Below are positions 1 through 14,871 of a stretch of DNA of 64,000 nt, piece by piece. The stretch lies in contig CM034547.1 of the NCBI GenBank assembly GCA_020055645.1, forward strand, positions 56,918,909 through 56,982,908. The letters are read 5' to 3'. The notes beneath the pieces are model-generated. The model was given only the letters and a program-made list of their open reading frames with translations, did not search any database and was not told the origin of the DNA. The translations under genes were made by a program, and so were the position numbers. Position 1 is the first letter of the stretch, and every line of letters begins with the position of its first letter. This stretch comes from Tomocerus qinae (lineage: Eukaryota; Arthropoda; Collembola; Entomobryomorpha; Tomoceridae).

Positions 1-3000
1 TAGAGATATGATTGCTCTAACTAACTAGCAGCCTTAAACGCACTATAAATCCGCTTTCCTCCATTTTAACCACATGCATGGCAAAGTCAAGTTAATTAAG
101 TCTGCGGTATAAAGTTCCACTTTTAGCTTGTACGTACATTGTAATAATAATGGCTGTATCGTATGCACTGATATGGAATAGGAGTTACAACCTACTGCAT
201 GTTAATGTTCATACATAGTATACTATTTTGCCTGTGTTTTCTGTACATGCATAGCATTGAATATGTAGAGCTACTTTGCAATTACATATTTAATAGTAGG
301 CAGCGTGGCAGAGGATTTGGTAAGAATGTATAGTACACTGGAACTTTGTATTGTGTGAATGGCAAAATGAACAAGTGAAGGTTATTTGACTTTCATACAT
401 AGAAAATTTTAGGAGAGTGTAGTACGTATGATATTTACTATTCCACTCTAATGGTCGTATTTCACTTCACGCTATGATTTCGCCTTTGACTCAAACAAGA
501 GATTATTACACTATTTAAGAGTGTTTGTATAATGAGGTGAGTTACGTACAGGGAAATTACACGTAGCGTATACTTTAGTCATCTTCAGCATGTAAGCATT
601 ACATTTAGTAAATTACTAATGCTGCACTACACTCTGTGCCACACAGACAGAGCTCGTTTGATTTAGTTTAGTTAGTTTTGGTTTGATTGCTACAGATAAA
701 ATTTCTGAGGCGATGTCGGATAATAAATATGGACCAGCCCCAGTATTGTAAAATACAGATGGAATGTAGTAGTATAGTAGTATGCAGTTCAGTGTAATGG
801 ACTTGAAGGGCTGTCCGTGCACATTTATAATATATTTACTTTATTATCTCTATGAATTATTTGAGCAGGTATGCCCACGCAAAATTTCCCTGTCGTTCTC
901 CACGTTTTCTCTAGTTAGTCAAACTCAGAAGAGTTCAGGCTTACAATGGTCTTTGCTACACAGCTTAACATACCAGGCTAGAATTCATTCTACTATTCTA
1001 GATATATTTAAATTTCATAACGACTCATCCTTCCATTAGTAAGTAAAGAGTATGTCTAGCCAACCAATATCCCTGGACATATTAAACATACCCAAGTATG
1101 GCTGACATCCTTCATAAACTTCTACTATGTCATGGACACCATTCAGACAAATCGATATTATATCTATGCTTTTACAAATTGGAGAGAATCTCTCCGTAAG
1201 TGGAAGGAGGTGCTCAAGTCGCATTTCATTTAATTGAAAAACAGCTTCGGCTTTGAAGACTATCCAATAGAATTCTCCAATGTAGCATGTAATTATGACT
1301 TCGAAACATATTCATACACTTTCACAATTTTCCTAATTTTGTCTACTCAATCTGATGAACATGCCAATCGAAAAATATATTTCCACTAAAATATTTGGTG
1401 TTCATGGCGGATAACAGTCGAGTAAATGATACATTATAGAAGCAAAATGGAACTGTGAAAGGCTTTTTATTCAGTTTTGCATAAAGAAAATGACAAAGTG
1501 AATCGTTGTGTGTGCTCTGTGTCATTTTGCTCATAGAGCGATCTGTAATGTAAAAAAGAACTGCAGAGGAAAAGTATTAGCTTGACAAAAACTGAAACGA
1601 AAAGTGATTTTATGTACTAAATAGGCATTGAAGGTGGAAGGAAGACATTAGAGGTCCAGTAAATGTAGATTGCATGTGGTAGTAGTAAATAATTGGGTGT
1701 ATTATAATGATATGAAGAACTGACGTTTCTGGGTGGGAAGGAGTGTTCATATCATAACTAATCAGATTTCGAAATCCTTAATGGAACGAAATAAAAAGAT
1801 GATAAGCGAGGTAGCAATGTGTAGAGTTAGTTCAATAGAGCCTGGAATTCTTGAGGCGAAATGTTTTAAGTGCAGAAACTTCAGAATGGTTGTAGAATTC
1901 AAGTTTTTGTGATAGCTTTTACATAGTGAATGGGTAAAGCATTTATTGAAGTAGTGTATAATATTCATGAAGGATAAAAATGAAAATGTAAGTTGTTACA
2001 GAGTAGAGCATGATGAAATAATGACTGAAAGCGGGGAGAAGAAATAGAGGTACGGGTGCGGACGGACACACACAAGTAGAATTCTTGTCAAAGGAATAAA
2101 AGAAAAGGCTCTACTAGAATTACCTTTTCGTTGTCTTTCCTGTTGGTTGCCCATAGTTCATATGGCATGATATGTGTTATTATTTCTTGTGGTTTTTCTG
2201 GTTCTGGTCGAATTACAATATTTTAGAATACTGTAAAGTTGGAGTCGTATGCTTAGGTATGTATCTATGCTTACAAGAGGTACATCTGGTAGAATTGCCG
2301 AGTGAAGTGAACAAATAGTAATGAGAGGAAGGAGCAAATTATTCATTATTAGCATTAGCACTCCTCCCTGGGAGGTTTAATATGTACTAAGGTCAATAAA
2401 AATAATAAGATAAAGTCGGCTATGCGATGTTCTAGATCCAGCTGGAGGCTTTTTTGACTAGAATCCAACAAATACAGAAACGTAATCCTATCTACTTATC
2501 TCCTTCGCATTTACATTTAGCAATTACATAATATGAAGGATGTCTATCAATGATATTAGTTGTAGTAGTGTGTGCTGTGAAATAAGAAAGAGCAACCGTG
2601 CTTACAGTATCTGTATGTACTAAATATTTATTACACACGCGGATACCACCTTCAGATTACACTCTGCAATTCAGTTTATTTGTAATATCTGAGTGCTATC
2701 TCATCTAAATGTGAGTAAAACGTGCGGACGGTACATTATTCTGTAGTTAGTATCTCTGTACTATTTCATGGATATATATTCCATATATAGTGGGTACTCT
2801 TAACACTGTTGGACATGAAAAAGTATATACTAGTATGTACTGGTAGTTGAGCTTAAAGCTACCATCACATCAGGAGTGCATTGGGCGGTGTAATTATTAT
2901 ATTTCACATTAGATTACACTAACTAAGGAAATGTTGGCTTGCTTTCGTATGATTAACTCTCGTCAGAAAAAGGAAAAGAGAGGAAATCATAAGTAAAGTT

Positions 3001-3300
3001 GAGTGAGGAAGAGTCAGAGAGTATTATTAGTTATCACTTTACTATCAGTCTCGTTTTGCCTGTCTGTTGGATTTTTGTGTATAGCATATGAATCCAGATA
3101 GTGTAGGAGATACATACAGGAGTGTTATTTGGAATGAAAGAAAATACCTAGCTGTTGTTGAATTGCATAGTTCGTAGTTAAATGCATAAGGCAAGTCAAG
3201 AAGCTCGAAAAATATTATGATATGATGAGGATCAGACAACTTTGTAGGAGGATATACATGACATTAGATATAAAGTTCATAGAGATGCTATATATGTATG
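1..3300. other. Non-coding stretch, no supported gene
   Basis: AT-rich sequence with frequent short TAGTA and GTAAG words and stops in all frames. I see no gene, RNA or mobile element here that I would defend. A minus-strand frame at about 1036-1320 has a complex, non-repetitive amino-acid composition but no recognised domain; it is discussed under findings only. Confidence 0.6.
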
Positions 3301-3930
3301 GCACTTTTTCCGAAACGAAAGCAGCGAAGCCGAGCTAAAGCCACGCCAATGCAGCCAGAGAGCCGGGATGCATGCCGCTTCTTTGGTTTTTAATAATAAT
3401 TACATGAAACACAAAAACAATATAGAATAATATAATATAAATAATGTGAGACAATCTCAAATCTGTAGGCTCTCTTATAGTGTGGTTTTATTATCCTATA
3501 CTCTCTTTAGTCACGTTTGGTGTGGAAATTCAGACGGGAGTAAAATCGTAGTAAGGTAGTAAGTAAAATAGTTACATAGTTATTACTACACACACACATA
3601 CATACAGCGAAGTTAGTAAGCTCCAGCTCAGCCAACTGCCTCTGTCTATGCATACCATGTACACTAAACGAAAGGAAACAAGAAAATGAAGCAAGTCAAG
3701 GCAAGGAAGCAGAGAATAATGAAATAATGAAATGGAAGGCAAGAAAGAAAGACTCCCATCTCATGCAGTCTTTCAGTTTAGCTCAGTCAAGTCAGCTTAG
3801 TTTTAACTCTTCCGTGGAGAGAACGTGATGAGATTTTAAAAGGGCCTGGCCTGGCTCTGGCTACAATAGCTTCTTCCCTAGCCTCCTCGTCCTCCTCTGG
3901 CTCCTGTGACTTTTCTTCAGTGTAAAATGA
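3301..3930. other. GC-richer patches within non-coding DNA
   Basis: Two short patches (about 3301-3390 and 3830-3925) are clearly richer in G+C than their surroundings and contain words built on GCC, CCTGGC and CCTCCTCGTCC. Between them lie a (CA)n/(CATA)n run and an AGTCAAGTCA word. No reading frame spans them. They could be remnants of exons or of regulatory DNA, but nothing identifies them. Confidence 0.35.
3588..3605. repeat. Short (AC)n-(CATA)n microsatellite
   Basis: About five AC dinucleotides run into CATA units. This is an ordinary eukaryotic microsatellite of low length and no visible function. Confidence 0.8.
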
Positions 3931-6900
3931 AATCCACTGAGTGGGCTACCTATCAATGTATCTAAGCGGATTGTTTCGGCCGAGGAATTGAGTCTTCTCT
4001 TTCCCTACTCCAACATTCTACGTGGATTGTATATCTATAGGAAAATTGCTGTTTTTGCTTCGTTTAATAGTCCACTGCCTTGTGTATCTAACGATAAGTA
4101 TGTACAGATAAGTACTAGGCGACTATAATCATTTCTCGCAACCTAAAACCATCTCATCTAACAAAATAAAAGACAAAAAGATCCAAATAGTAGAAGCATC
4201 TTGGATGATAATAATACAATACAGAAACTGATCCCAGGATATTCTACAGCTATCAAAATACGGATCCAATAGTAAATGAGCTGGCAGTCAACTTACATTT
4301 CTAGTTCTGTTAAGGTAGCTACTTCAAGTGATTTTCAAAGATAAATATAATTTCTTCCCTTGCTTGGCCCCGAGTCTTCCAACTTAACTCCCTAGTACCT
4401 TCAACTACAGTTCGTAAAAAGCTGTAGCATTTATTTCGCTGCAAGGACTTAAAATTTTAATTAGCTGACCCTTTTCTGATAAGATATTTTTTGAGATCCT
4501 CGGATGTAAATTATAAATCCGGTACTACTACTGCCTTGTCTGTAGTTTATAGTACAATTAGTTATGGTTGCTTTATACTTATTGGTCTAGAATAATATTA
4601 TCGTAGCAAGGGGGTCAAAGCTGAAACAAGGCATGATTTGATTTGAGTTGTGAGTTTTGGCGATTTCTCTTGGAGAAGGGAGATTTTCGATTTAGATTGA
4701 AGCCGGCTGTGTTCCTATACATGGAAATATGGGCAGACTCTGCTTAGGATTTATATGTACATTTAATACGCTCAGGTTTTGATGAAATGCGTCATATAAG
4801 TTCTAATTGCAAGGTCATGGTCCCTGATTATGTTTTATTAAGTCTATGTTACTGCAGTAGTAGTGATTGTGAGAATGTTGCTTACATTTGGTTAGGATTA
4901 GGTACTAGCTGTTTTGTTTAGCAGATTGGAGCAAAAAGGAAATTAAGTGAATTAGATGGACATAGACGTATGTGGGCACTCAGGTTGAGGTGTATAGGTA
5001 TGTTTTGTACATGTTTATTACATTAGCTATTTGTATTGTATCTAAGTCGATGCATAATGTGTAGTATAACTCCGTGGTGGATGTCAGTAATAAAGTTTAT
5101 AATAATGTTTTATGGGAAGACATGGTTACTACGCATGGTATTAGTTATGTGGCCTGTTTATCATGTATGAGTGAGATGAGATCGGATGAAAAATATGTCT
5201 ACTTAATTTAATACCCACTACTGTTGCATTATTGTGTGTAGAATTGTATGTGTGTGTGTATTATCATTAGGAGTATCATTGGCTGGTTGTTTTATGTTTT
5301 GGTGTTGTAAATTATGAGTGGGGCTGAATGGACTGGAAGGGAGTCGAGATGAGATGAGTGAAATGATGCGAAGCAAGGAGCCTTGTGATGTGAATAGGAT
5401 CATGATCTATGTGTATTTTAAGTGGACATAGGGATGGGATTTGCAAGATGTAAATGGAATATATATGCTAAACTAACGCAAAGGAAAGTAAACCAACTAC
5501 AATTGATTAATCGCCCAAGGTCTTTATTCATCGTGAAATCATTATGACGCTGTGCTGTTCTGTACGGGCCTGGCTTGGATTAACTATGGGAGGGATGCCC
5601 ATGATAAGTTTCATGTTATTTTATGTTGTTACATTGTTAGAGCCAAACTACACAAAATCATTCTGCAGTACTGTACCAAGACTCTTCCATATAATCTCTA
5701 TAGATATTGGTCCTATATGGATTCATGGCGATGGCGGATTAGTTCAGTTTGAAATGAGATGAATCAAAATGTTGGAGCTAAACTAATGCCGTTGATGGTG
5801 AGCGGACGGAGACTTAGACTATCACTATCTCTCATCGCAAATGCAGCTTTGGATGGAATAAATGGAAATTTCCTACTTGAAACTCTTACCTATCAGATAT
5901 TATTCTGGCGGGTTTGGCTGTTGGCTTAACTAAGAACTGTCGGTTTTGCCTGTCAGTCTTGAAAGAACTTAGCTGCGTTAGTTTAAGATTAGTCACTACT
6001 ACAGATACTCTCACTCAACTATTAACTAAACTTAATTTCAACATCATGTTATGCAACAAACTACCTCAAACTATATATCTCTTCTTATCGACCAATACGA
6101 TGTATCTATATACTATAGTATTTCCGTATATCCAGTTTGTAAGTAGATTGCTATGTAGTTATGTTTTATTCAACTCAAATTCAGAAACACACATTCACAG
6201 CTTCAAAACAAAATAGATGTTTGTATGTAATGATTCAGTCGCCCACGCTTACTTTTTCGTTCGTATGTTGAGGTTACTGTATCTCAATCTCCATCCACTC
6301 TAACTTACATTCTCACAACTAAATATTTCAATCTGAAATGTATTTTCACTGTTAACTGTAGTGCGAGCATTTAGATTAGGTATTATTAGCATGATTATTT
6401 AAAAGTGTGTGCAAATGAGGAAATTTCATTACTTTGTTATCAAGCTACTCGTACATCTTAGTGAGGAGTTCTATAACTTACCATTATCTCATTCAACCAT
6501 CGTTATTTACATATTTACGGATATAATTTCATTGTAGTGAAATGTTTTTAACACCAGAGGATTACCATTACCACTTAGCTAAATTATTCCAAGTCAAACA
6601 ATAAACTAGTGTGATAATGCAGATCTCGAGTTTACTTGTTGGGCTCAACCTTTTTTCTCGGTTATATATTAGTTTCTCAGTGAGCCACATCACAATGTAC
6701 ACTCAGGTTTTGTAGTGAATCTGAAAAGTGTAGATATGCTCAGTTATCCTATGCAAGCCGTGCGGAGCAGCGAAATTCCCCGTTTAAATCCATTAGCATG
6801 TGTGTTAAGGAAAATGAGAAAAATCCTATTCTTAAAATTAACCAAGAATACATAAGTAAGCCTTTATTGCAGCTACACGCGTGAGTTATGTTATATTTCA

Positions 6901-9900
6901 CCTCTTAAACTTGCCTTGATTTTTATGTAGTAACAAGTATGTTATATTAAACATGTAATAAGTAATTCTACATTAGTTAAGAATCACAATAAGCCAGCGT
7001 TAGAGTCAGAGATTTCTTTTGCTGTCAGACCAGTCAGTAGATTTTGTCTAAAAGGTATATTTCTAAGCATATTCTTTTGAAGAAGCCGCAGCCAGTCTTT
7101 ATGTAGACTTGATTCTTTAATTTTTACACTTGGCTTTTTATAGTCTTTTTATTTTTTTCAGGTGAACATTATGTTTCGTTTTAATCCCAGCATCACTCAA
7201 CTAAATCTGTTTCCAGTCTTTACTAATGAATCTTGATTGCAGAGCTAAATTTATTCTTATAGTGTTAGCACTAGACCTTCAATTGCACTCGTAATTTTTA
7301 TATCGAGACTGTACAAAGTCAAGGCAATGCTAGTAAACCATGCCAAGCAACGCGACGTGTCGAGTGCAGAGCCAAGCAGAGTGTGCTTTTAAGACAAGTG
7401 AATCCATGCTCCTAGATATCTTAATATAATCTTAATGCGAAGTTAATGCGTGTACGTTGTACGTATCAAATTATCTTGTTACAATATCTCAATCCGCACT
7501 CCACTTCACAGTGCACCACACTACAATTACATACATACTTGCAATGGTGAGATAGATAAGCATTTCCCTTTGCTTTCACTCTATATTTAATATAGCTAAA
7601 GTACCTTGCTACCTAGATAAATCCTATTCAGACTACCTACCTAATCTACGTAGTAGCCATTTTATCTAAAGATAGCTCTCCGACTTCAGCAAAATTAACT
7701 AATAAGTTGTTTTCTTGCAAGCTAACGTCTTCCGCCTCATCCTCCCCTTCTTTTACTCTACAATAGATGCCTACTTACTAAGGTACATCGTTAGTCATAT
7801 TATTACACATATACCTACCTTCGTAATTACTGATATCTATCTTAGTATTAAATAATTATATGCCCTATGGCTACTGGTATACCTATACGATTCTAAATTG
7901 ATAATATACTCTAGTATTAGTTTTGAGCTTCTGATTGCAAGACTAGTTCAGGTTCAGAATTGCGACGTGTTTCAGTACACGGATTTTCCTGATTCAGTCG
8001 ATTGTTAGTTCATCCTAGAAAAAATGCATTTAAGAGTCTATCAGTTTAGCAGTCGATTCTTAGAATAAACTGTGAATTTCAGTGTGAATAGACTAAGAAT
8101 CACGAATAAAATGTGGTGAAGTGATAAAGATAAAGTTCTGCTATTTAGCTTTCGATGGATATCAGTGAGTACATGCAGCATGGATCTAGAACTCATTCCA
8201 TTTGCCATGTTATGCGTTCTAGCACAATAATTATTTATTTAACTACAGAGAAAATAGACTAGGATGTTATAAGGAGAACACATTAAGTCACCCCATTATG
8301 TTTCTGGAAGTGGTCTCTCACATTCTAGACGGGATTTTTAATCTTGACGAAAGGATTTAATAGTAATAGATATTTAAACATGTTTTGATGCTTTTAATTG
8401 TGTGTATGCAATTACGTCACAATAAACATTGGATTTTTAGATTAAGTTGGTTATGCTTGCGTAAAATACAAGAATTGTAGTATAATGTACTTTTATAGGC
8501 ACGTTATATTTTAATGGTTATGAAACTGTGACTGTTACACTGATTATGTAGAGGAGTTTCATAGGGATGTGGGACGAGAGATTTGATTATGGTATTAATA
8601 GTGTAGATATTATTAATAGAGGTGATAATGTCTATAAACTGCTTATTATTCTGCTATTCTTAAGTATGAGTCAGTGAGGCTTTGTTAAGATAAGTCGTAA
8701 CGTAGATATGAATAATGTAAGTGTTATACTAGAATGTGATATGGAATGTTAAAACAGGTAGTACAGTATTTGTGTGTACTGCGGGGTGGTGTAACCTACA
8801 GGTAAGGAGTAGATTAAGACAGAATTCTAAGAGGAATATTATGTTTTGAGGTGGAAGTTATCAGAGTTTTCCTATAACAGCGTGCCCTATCATAAATGTC
8901 AATTAATCAAGGTTTGCTCTAAATCTGGTTTGTTATCTTTGGTTGTGCATGTATGTACACACATAAATGGGACTTGTAGGTGAGGATTCTGATTGTAGTG
9001 TACTTTTTATTAGTTCCTCTGCCTCTATCTACAAGCATATCGTACTCCCCTCCACATTGTTTATTAACCTTGGATTTTCATTTATTTCTACATTTGGAGG
9101 AAAGGAAGGAGATTTTATTAGTTCCAATTGGAATGTACTGAATCGAAATAAAAAAGTTGAGTAAATATTTGCCGTGTGTGTAGAATGTACCTTACTGTTG
9201 CTAGTTTGGCTGTACCTTTTCAATTTTTGTAGCCTGGCAGGTGAGGTGAATGGGGTAATAGATTTAACTTTACTTTGCTGTAGGTAACTACGATTTTGTA
9301 GGAACATAGCATACCACACAATACTGTTGTTTATAGTGCATTGCACAGTAATAAAAGGGCGACACAGCATATGCGTGTGAGACTGATAAATGATACGAGA
9401 TAATTTTCTTGTTAGACTCCAAGTTGTTTCCTTAAGTATCTTACTTTACTATCGTAGTCGATATTCTGACGTATTCTACATACAATACTCCACAAGTTAG
9501 ATTTCCTTTGAAAACAAAGCCCATTTTCTACCTAAATTCCATCTGAATTATCTGGAATTAGTATTCTGAGCGGAGTCGACTACGCTGTTTCAAATATATA
9601 CAGACCAGTCGATCCCAAATCCTTCCCTGCATAAGATGATACTAAAACCATAGCTAAGCAACTTCGCCAGTCCAGTCAATTCAAACGAAACTCATAACGA
9701 AATCCAGATAACAATTTCTCTAATGTAAGTGAACAGCATATGGCATTAGTTATCGTAGGATGGTAATGACAGTATGGCCTATGACCTCTCTTGTCTTCTA
9801 ATATGACAACTCTTGCTTTACTGCAATTATTCTTCCGAACAGTTTCCTTATAAGCTTTATATAATTCCTGAATCTCTAACATTTAAATATGGTTATGTGC

Positions 9901-12900
9901 ACTACGAAATAATATAGGTAACTAACGAATTATACAACTTATAGGCACAGGCACTGCAGATTTTATTACCAGCAGTCAAAAATACATAAAAGATTTCCTT
10001 ACTCACACCACCAGCACTCAATAGTTTCAGACTCTATGGGTATTGTAGTATTATTTATATGCAGGAGGATTCAATTAGGAATAAAAATACCTGTATTTCA
10101 AATGCAGAAGATTGCTGTAAGAAGCATCTGCGATGTTAGGAACGTTTATTAAAACTAATGATTTCGAAATTCAATGGGTTCATTTAAAAACTATTTTTAC
10201 ATTTGAATACGCAATACAAAGTGGAGATGTAGCAATTGAATAGAATAAAAGAAATGTAGATTTTTATCCCTTTCACATTTACGCAAATCTAGATCGTATC
10301 AAAAGTCTCAAAAAGTCTTTACTCGAGCTCAGCGTCCCACTCGTGCTTCACTCACTCGATCCACTCGGATCTCGTAGAACTGAACTGATTATAATAAGAT
10401 ACATTGTTACTACATGCATAAAGGAATTGAGAGTGTCAAAGCTGAGACGGATGTGAGATGAATTTTGATTTTTCTCCGTAGACAAGCCACTTCTAAATCA
10501 CGAATTCGGCTTTGCATACACATCCACGTACAATGTACTCCAAAACTCAAAAAATACTATTTTTTCATAGTGACATGCAGATCTGCTAGATAGCTACTTA
10601 TGTAAATCCTTCTATTGTCTATGATCCTCCTATCTTCTATACACTAACTCCAATTTTACATTTATTAAAACCATTTCCTTTAAAGGACCTTTAGCACTAT
10701 ATTTTCAAATATTACTTTGGACATTCAATGTCCGTTTAAAAAACAAAAAATCTGATCGTATCAAGATTGAGGTCGTTTTTCAATATTACAACAATTAATA
10801 TATATTTTATATCACACTGACGTCGATCTAATATTTAATCTTTAACTCGAATTTCCTATCTGGAGCATGAAAGGTGTGTTGTTCCTAAGTCTATTACATT
10901 GTTAACCACAATAAAATGGAAATTTTGAACTTTATGGTGGATATGCTTAGAAAACGTGATTTGTGCCTATCTGATGAAAATGATGCAAATATATCTAATA
11001 GATGCAATACTTACCATGTGCACTCTGCACTCTAACGCTGGGTTAATATTTGAATTTATTTGAAGCCTGTATTGTAATTCTGATGTGATTTCTGTCCGTG
11101 ATATGATTGTATGTGTTGGACATGATGAAGATGATGATTTGGAAGGGATTGATGGTCCTCCCTGCAGACATGGCATCTCATTATGTGACTTGCTTGTTTT
11201 GCTTTGCTGTCCTTTTGTTTAGCATGGGTGCTGGTCTGTTTATAAGTGGAGTAGCTAGCTATACAATATAGGATCTTGTATGACATAAAATCTGTGATAT
11301 TTACATATATTTATAGTACAGAGATAAATATGATATTGAAGCTCGACATCTCAGCATGCCATGGTTGGTCTTTCTAATATTAGTCTAGGTTACATGAATA
11401 GAATGGGAGCTGAAGATGAGTAGAAGTGGGAGCCTGTGCCATAGGTACAAAATTACAACACAAGTCCGAGATGGAAAAATGAATAAACGACTTGACTTTT
11501 CTACTTATGTATTACTGTTGTGTCGTGTTGCATTTGTTGATGATATGAGGACGAGTTCTTTACTATCTCTGAGTAAAGAAGGATTTGATATAGTATTTTT
11601 TGCCTTTCTATATAGTATATAGGGTATAGATGAATAAAAGTATAGTAGTATAAAAGTATCACGAGGACAGAATTCTCCTGATGTGTAGTGATTTGAGTGA
11701 GTATTGTATGTGCTGACAATGAAGTTAGTAGTCTACCTTAGAAATCCAGGAGAAATAGTAGTAAGGGTTTGGGTTCGTGTCTAACTTGTCTTGCATGAGC
11801 CAGCATCATCGAACCGTCATCATCATCATTTTTGTATGTTGCCCATTACTCCACTAAATCTACTCTGACTGAATACTGAATTGTATGCATGTAAGATACA
11901 TACAAATAGTTCGTGTTAAAATATAACAAAGAATAGTGGAGCAAAGCAAGTAATGCTATCATCATTCTCTCTCGTGCTCTTTTCTATAGGATACAATACA
12001 GATTGTAGATATACTTACCACATTAAGTTAGTTGATTTGACTGTAAACTTTTAAATTCAATGTATGTTGTGTTACGTAAGTAGGTGTCTTATTTTATTTT
12101 GTTGTCAGCTCACTGCTCATTCTACGTCAGCCCGAGTTATCTCTTGACTTTACTTTTACCTCGAGGACGAAGAGCACCAGGACTTTTCAGATAATAAACT
12201 ATTATTCCATAATGTAAATAATATTCCTCTGCTTCAATTATGAACGAGGATAATAAGTATTATTGTTATGTGAGCTACTTCATATACATAGAGCTAGACT
12301 TCCTCCATCTATTATTCAGCCAGATTGGAGAAATGACATGACGATAACAATAATGACGGTTTTATTTCACTATATCCAGAATTCAGAGTTCATGTCAACT
12401 TAGTACATTAGATATTTATATTATTATGCAACCAGAAGAATAGAATGAACCTGATTGACTCTTCTGATCTATCTATATCCATATGCATAGCATTTCTATA
12501 CTTTTCTTGGTAGTAGAACGTATTAGGAGGTATTGTGTTCTCTGTGTATAGTGATGTGATGCAATGGGAGATTGCTCCTGGGAGACAGACATCGAATGAA
12601 ATGAGGCTAGACTTGAAGGATGAGCTTGACTAGAACGTCTTTGACATGCTCACAGATAAACCATGTAGTTACACATGCCTAGGAATAGAAATATTTAGAA
12701 AGACAATTTCTATAATGTGTAAGCTATATGGTTGTATTAATACTCCTCGCTATTATTCTGATTAGCATGCAGTCTATACATTGGTAAACGAAAGAAGACT
12801 AATATAGGACTTAATCACTATTTATGCTATTAAGGATGTTGAAAAGACAAAAACTTATCTATATGTCATACATTCTATGTAGAGAATATTTATCTGTGAC

Positions 12901-14386
12901 TTAGCTAAATAAAAACGAAAAGTCAAAGAAGGAGATTCCTATTGAGTGTCATGCCACAATTGTGACTTTGGTCTACTGGACAAAAATTAACCTGCTTGCC
13001 TCTACCCATCTACAAATATTGTACATAGCAGGTGCATAGAGTTTACAATAAATAATGATGTAAATGTGAAAGATGGTAGGTTATGAGACAGCCGTAGTGG
13101 CTGTGACTGCTACTGTGGTGTACTGTGCTTTAACTAGTTGTATATTTTCCTCCTGCTGATCCTATGCCATATTTTAGATTTGAACAGGAGTCGAGTACTT
13201 TATATTCCACTGTATTTCTACCTATTATCATTGAGGAGAATGCAACAATGCCTTTGAATTTGAAATAAATAGGTGGGCTAACTTGGTATCGAAAAGGCTG
13301 TGTTCAGAAGTACAATTGTCAAGAGCCAATAAAAGGCTTGAAGTATAAATTAAAGAGAGTGCACAGATGTAAGCAAGATGCTATTGTGTTAGCAGTCGTA
13401 TTGTTTAATTTAATATAGTATGACATGGCACATGATGGAAATGACAGAAAACCTCTGGGTGCATCATCGCATCTTTTTGTTTTATTTTTATTTTCTTTCA
13501 TTCCATTTCATCAACTTATTGTTAACAGGCTCTGACTAGACATAATACAGTGACAGGGAAGACACGGTAGCATAAACCAAACCACACACACCAAAAGACA
13601 ACTCAACTCTTCACTATTTACAACGCACTTCTTCCACGACATGGCTTCAGAGTAAAACATTATCATGCCGTGCCAAGGCACCGGTAAAACCTAACCTACA
13701 GTGTTTCTTCAGTATTTTATGACCTTCTGGCTCTTGTCCCCGTTTTGGTACAAGGAGTGTATTTTTTTATTTTATTCCATTATATAGGTAAATGCAAAGT
13801 TTATAAACTGATTTATAAACAATACAAATGCAAATGGATGGGGAATACGGATCCACAAAAGCAAACACATTCGTGCAGTTGAGCATTTGACAGCGGAAGA
13901 TTTTGTAATGTAAAACTTGTCTTTTATTTATTTGTACGTCTTGATTTAGCATGCAAAGACTCAAGGTGAAGGTGGCTGGATAAATGTACTATGGTATATT
14001 GCATCTAAATGAGTTGTGTCATTTAAATTGAATCTCCAATCTGCAGTGTAAAAATATTAGAGAATGGAAATCCATGTACATATAAAGACGACTGTGAATA
14101 GTTAAAGAGTGACTGTTAAGGAGTATAGAGGGAAAAGTATTAAGTTGCGTGATGGTCTTAAAGAACGTAAAACAAATTGTGTTGGAGATGTTGGTAGATC
14201 TGGAGTTGGAATGTTGATTGTTTGGCAAGAGACTGCCAGAATTAATATGTTGGTTCATCCTGTTGACAAATACAAGTAAAATTCCTGAGTAATTTATCGT
14301 ATTGATTAAAACAATGGAAGATTAGACGGATGTTAATATTTTAGAGGAAAGTATCTCTCCTGCGATAGTTGTGCTTTGTGCAGTCA
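3931..14386. other. Long non-coding stretch, no supported gene
   Basis: About 10.4 kb without a defensible gene. Contents seen: C-over-G blocks at about 7480-7870 and 9400-9720, G-over-C blocks at about 8520-8870, a GC-richer patch at 10320-10385 rich in CTCG words, and a small AT-rich island at 10680-10870 containing the 7-bp-arm inverted repeat GGACATTcAATGTCC. A minus-strand frame at 9676-9882 (68 codons) is the most protein-like here, but it has no recognised family and no clear splice sites. Confidence 0.55.
11817..11829. repeat. Short (TCA)n triplet run
   Basis: Four to five TCA units after a nearby related CATCATC. This is a simple repeat; in minus orientation it reads GAT/ATG units. 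Confidence 0.7.
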
Positions 14387-14434
14387 AAGTGAAGTAAAGA
14401 GATGTAACGTAAAGTAATGCAAAGTAAGTAAAGG
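14387..14434. repeat. Degenerate GTAAA/AAGTAA repeat tract
   Basis: Irregular copies of AAGTAA, GTAAAG and AAGTAAG over about 48 bases. A very similar tract recurs at 16395-16417. This is slippage-like low-complexity DNA. Such tracts contain chance GTAAGT donor-like strings, so splice-site prediction in this genome needs care. Confidence 0.6.
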
Positions 14435-14871
14435 AAGAGTAATCTTTGTTTTGTTGGCTCATTTCACTCGTTGCTACTGCTTTGGGCTTTTTTTCTTAAA
14501 TGGAGTTCTAGGATTTCCTTCGAGAAAACACAAGAGACGATATAATCCAATCTACTGTGTATAGAGTAAATGAAATGCAGTGCAATATCTGTATATAGAT
14601 ATTTGTTAGGAACAATGGAGGTTAAAGTTAAAGAAAGAGAATTCGGAAAGTATGAGAGTGTGAAGAGGAGAGATACTGTTGCCGAAGAGGGCTGGGATAA
14701 CTGACTAGTAATTACTTACCATCACATCAACTGATGTTCAAGTGAGCTAGTGTTAAGTTCACCAGAAAGGAGTCTTGTCTCGTTGACTAAAGTTGTATTT
14801 ATACAAGTCCTACTCTGCACATCCAAGGAGTCTCATCTGTGAGATGCTGTGGATCTACTTTTCTATTGTAG

